DNA from: an uncultured Collinsella sp.
Lineage (GTDB): Bacteria; Actinomycetota; Coriobacteriia; Coriobacteriales; Coriobacteriaceae
Direction: 5' to 3'
Assembly (NCBI GenBank): GCA_938045085.1
Contig: CALINZ010000021.1
Span: 1 to 7,526, forward strand
DNA: 7,526 nucleotides
Shown one piece after another: positions 5,018 through 7,526 of the stretch. The stretch's first letter is position 1. Every line of letters starts with the position of its first letter. The position numbers and the translations under genes are program-made. The notes below the pieces were generated by a model that ran no database searches, was not told where the DNA came from, and saw nothing but the letters and a program-made list of their open reading frames with translations.

Positions 5018-7526
5018 GACGACGCATCGCTGGGCGGTCGCTCAGCAAAATCCCGAGCTCGAAAAGGAGCTTTCGGCTGGTCTGGGCATTCCCGGTCTGG
5101 TGGCGCGCATTATGGTCGCGCACGGCATTGGCTCCATCAAAGAGGGCCAATTGTTTTTGACGCCTTCGCTCGATCGCGACTGGGCCGACCCACTCATTAT
5201 CCCGGGCATGTCGGTCGTTGCCGACCGCGTCGAGCGTGCTATTCGCAACCACGAGCACATTGCAGTCTTTGGCGATTTTGACGTTGACGGTATTACGTCG
5301 ACCTGCCTGTTGACCGAGGCGCTGCGCACGTTTGGCGCCGATGTCACGCCGTTTATTCCGCATCGCTTTGATGAGGGCTACGGTCTTTCGCGCGCGGCGC
5401 TCGACCGCGTTAACGAGCTCGCTCGCCCCCAGCTGATCGTGACCGTCGATAACGGCATTGCCGCCAAGGAAGAGGTTTCCTACCTGGAGAGCCTGGGGAT
5501 CGATTTGGTGGTCACGGACCATCACGAGCCCTCCGACCAGGTGCCGCAGGGTGTGCCCCTGACTGACCCCAAGCTCGAGGACGAGGGCCCCTCGCGTGAG
5601 CTTGCCGGTGCTGGTGTGGCGCTCAAGCTGGTGCAAGTCCTGGGTGAGCGCCTGGGCAAGCCGTCGTATTGGCGTTCGCTAATCGAGGTCGCGGCGCTGG
5701 GCACCGTGTCCGACATGATGCCGCTCACGCCCGAGAACCGCGCGCTGGTTGCCGAGGGCATCCAGCAGATGCGCGTAACCGCTCGCCCCGGCTATATCGC
5801 GCTTGCCGCGCTCGCCAAGGCGGACCTTTCGAGCATTACGGCGGATGGCCTGTCATTCTCGCTCATTCCCCGCTTAAACGCTGCCGGTCGCATGGCCGAT
5901 CCCAAGCTGGCGCTCGACCTGCTGCTTGCCCGCGATCCCATCGAAGCAAGCGCACTGGCGGCTGAGCTCGAGGAAATCAACCGCCAGCGCCGTGAGATCG
6001 AGGCGGAGCTCACGCGCGATGCCATGGCAAAGGTCGAGGAGACCTATGACGGCGGACGCGCGATCGTCGTGGGCGGCGAAGGCTGGCACGAGGGCGTCAA
6101 GGGCATCGTGGCAAGCCGTCTGACCAACCGCTACCACGTGCCGGCGCTGCTGTTCTCGATCGAGGACGGTATCGCGCGCGGCTCTGGTCGCTCGGTGGGC
6201 AAAGTTAACCTGTTTGACGCCATCGAGCGCTGTTCCGACCTGATGATTCGTCGCGGCGGACATGCCGGTGCGGTGGGTGTGACCATCGAGGCATCCAAGC
6301 TCGATGAGTTCCGCCGTCGCCTTTCCGCCGTGTTGTCCGAGCTTCCCGCCGAGGACTTTGAGGACACCGACGAGGTTGCCGCCACGGTCGACCTTTCCGA
6401 ATTGAATATCGAGACCATCGAGCAGATTTCCCGCCTTGAGCCGTTTGGCCAGGGTAATAAGGTGCCACTGCTGGCTGCCGAGGGCGTGACGATGTGTGAT
6501 CGCGCCGTGGTGGGTAAGACCGGCGAGCACATGCGCTTCGTGGCGACGGATGGCGCCGCGAGTGTGCCGGCCATCATGTTTCGTGTGCCGCAGATCGACA
6601 AGCTTATCAATTGCGACAGCGCCGTCGACTTGGTGTTCGAGGCTGTTGCCGAGCATTGGCAGGGTCGTGTGAAGCCCAAGCTCATGGTCAAGGATGTTCT
6701 GGTCCGCGATACCACGCTGCCCAGCGTCGACGATCCGGCATGCGAGCTTCGTCGTGGCGTGCAGCCGGCGGATTCCGGCCTGCGCCTGGAGTCGCGCAAG
6801 CGCGAGACGCTCGCCCAGCTTTCTTATACCGAGCTGACACGCTCGCTTATCCATAGCTTTATCGGCTCGAACCAGCCACACCGCGCGCAGGTCGAGGCGC
6901 TCGACGCCTTGGCCGATCACCAAAGTGTTCTGGCCGTTATGGGAACGGGGCGCGGCAAGTCGCTCATCTTCCATGTGCATGCCGCGCGCGAGGCGGTCCT
7001 TCGCGGGCGTGCGAGCATCTTTGTCTATCCGCTGCGTGCGCTCGTTGCCGACCAGGCCTATCACCTCTCGTCGACGATGGCAGCGCTTGGCATTGGCGTC
7101 GGCGTGCTGACCGGCGAGACCGTGGAGGCCGCACGCGATGACGTGTTCGCCGGTCTAGCTTCGGGCCGCACCGGTATCGTGCTCACGACGCCCGAGTTCC
7201 TGTCTATCCACCGTGACCGCTTCGCGCGTTCGGGCCGCATCGGCTTTGTCGTTATCGATGAGGCGCACCACGCCGGCCTTGCCAAGGGCGGCGACCGCAG
7301 CGCCTATCTTGACATGCCCGATATCCTCAAAGCCCTGGGCGACCCGGTCGTTATGGCTGCGACGGCCACCGCGACGGCTCCGGTCGTGGCCGAGCTTGCC
7401 CGCATGTTGCCGATCACTCGCACGGTGGTCGACGAGACGGTGCGCGAGAACCTGCAGCTCGAGGACGACCGCGACCTTGCGAGCCGCGAGAACCGTTTGG
7501 TGTCGATCGTGGCGACGGGGGAGAAG
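5004..7526 (+). CDS. recJ: RecJ-type ssDNA exonuclease fused to a RecQ-like helicase (3' end outside window)
   Basis: Open to the window edge, with 841 residues visible. The N-terminal part is a complete RecJ, a metal-dependent 5'-3' ssDNA exonuclease for repair and recombination. DHH motifs are GDFDVDG (90-96; D91, D93, D95), TVDNG (147-151), DHH (172-174) and LGTVSDMMPL with D237. The DHHA1 domain has GWHEGVKGIVASRL and GGHAGAVG (418-425). An OB-like part contains LEPFGQGN (478-485). From about residue 605 a superfamily 2 helicase motor begins: R627/Q629 in a motif-0-like segment, Walker A MGTGRGKS (646-653), YPLRALVADQ (Ia), LTTPEF (Ib), DEAH (752-755, motif II) and AATATAT (motif III, 785-791). 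E. coli RecJ is about 577 residues and has no helicase part. There is no stop or frame change between the parts, so this is one gene. The ATG at 5004 is preferred over in-frame GTG 4998 or 4959. Confidence 0.93.
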   Translation, partial: MSSLKTTHRWAVAQQNPELEKELSAGLGIPGLVARIMVAHGIGSIKEGQLFLTPSLDRDWADPLIIPGMSVVADRVERAIRNHEHIAVFGDFDVDGITSTCLLTEALRTFGADVTPFIPHRFDEGYGLSRAALDRVNELARPQLIVTVDNGIAAKEEVSYLESLGIDLVVTDHHEPSDQVPQGVPLTDPKLEDEGPSRELAGAGVALKLVQVLGERLGKPSYWRSLIEVAALGTVSDMMPLTPENRALVAEGIQQMRVTARPGYIALAALAKADLSSITADGLSFSLIPRLNAAGRMADPKLALDLLLARDPIEASALAAELEEINRQRREIEAELTRDAMAKVEETYDGGRAIVVGGEGWHEGVKGIVASRLTNRYHVPALLFSIEDGIARGSGRSVGKVNLFDAIERCSDLMIRRGGHAGAVGVTIEASKLDEFRRRLSAVLSELPAEDFEDTDEVAATVDLSELNIETIEQISRLEPFGQGNKVPLLAAEGVTMCDRAVVGKTGEHMRFVATDGAASVPAIMFRVPQIDKLINCDSAVDLVFEAVAEHWQGRVKPKLMVKDVLVRDTTLPSVDDPACELRRGVQPADSGLRLESRKRETLAQLSYTELTRSLIHSFIGSNQPHRAQVEALDALADHQSVLAVMGTGRGKSLIFHVHAAREAVLRGRASIFVYPLRALVADQAYHLSSTMAALGIGVGVLTGETVEAARDDVFAGLASGRTGIVLTTPEFLSIHRDRFARSGRIGFVVIDEAHHAGLAKGGDRSAYLDMPDILKALGDPVVMAATATATAPVVAELARMLPITRTVVDETVRENLQLEDDRDLASRENRLVSIVATGEK

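Noticed and set aside
5874..7064. 396-codon minus-strand open frame opposite recJ
   Set aside because: It is fully antisense to conserved RecJ and helicase motifs and has no ribosome site or family resemblance. Long antisense frames are common opposite GC-rich genes.

Overview
The window looks like a chromosomal segment of a moderately high-GC actinobacterium, most likely class Coriobacteriia (Collinsella-like). That rests on strong G/C third-position codon use, strong Shine-Dalgarno sites and the style of the proteins. It is inference, because no rRNA or marker gene is present. Nothing suggests phage, plasmid or CRISPR content.

Layout. (1) 1-2044, plus strand: the 3' end of a branched-chain amino acid ABC importer operon. 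It holds the C-terminal half of the permease LivM, then the two ATPases LivG and LivF, which overlap or abut. A strong intrinsic terminator (2055-2092) closes it. (2) 2093-2161: a near-perfect 22-bp inverted repeat with a 25-nt loop directly abuts the terminator. It looks like a dispersed palindromic element. (3) 2220-3698, plus strand: a two-gene unit of a CutC-family TIM-barrel protein and a DUF4931 (GalT/HIT-like) protein, 3 bases apart. (4) 3729-4727, minus strand: a bile acid:sodium symporter (BASS) family transporter, convergent with the preceding unit. (5) 4728-5003: a divergent intergenic region with a TATAAT box, a GC-rich dyad, a possible 21-codon leader ORF, and a hairpin that covers the ribosome binding site of the next gene. 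(6) 5004-7526 and beyond, plus strand: a large recJ gene, open to the window end. Its visible 841 residues contain the complete RecJ core (DHH, DHHA1 and OB-like parts) followed by the first motor domain of a RecQ-like superfamily 2 helicase.

How the genes work together. LivM, LivG and LivF are the membrane and ATPase parts of one importer; the binding protein and LivH should lie upstream. CutC and DUF4931 are probably co-expressed, but their joint task is unknown. The most interesting locus is recJ. It appears to join in one polypeptide the 5'-3' ssDNA exonuclease and a helicase that act as separate proteins in model bacteria, and its leader has features that suggest translational control. 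I found no clearly new multi-gene defence or metabolic system.
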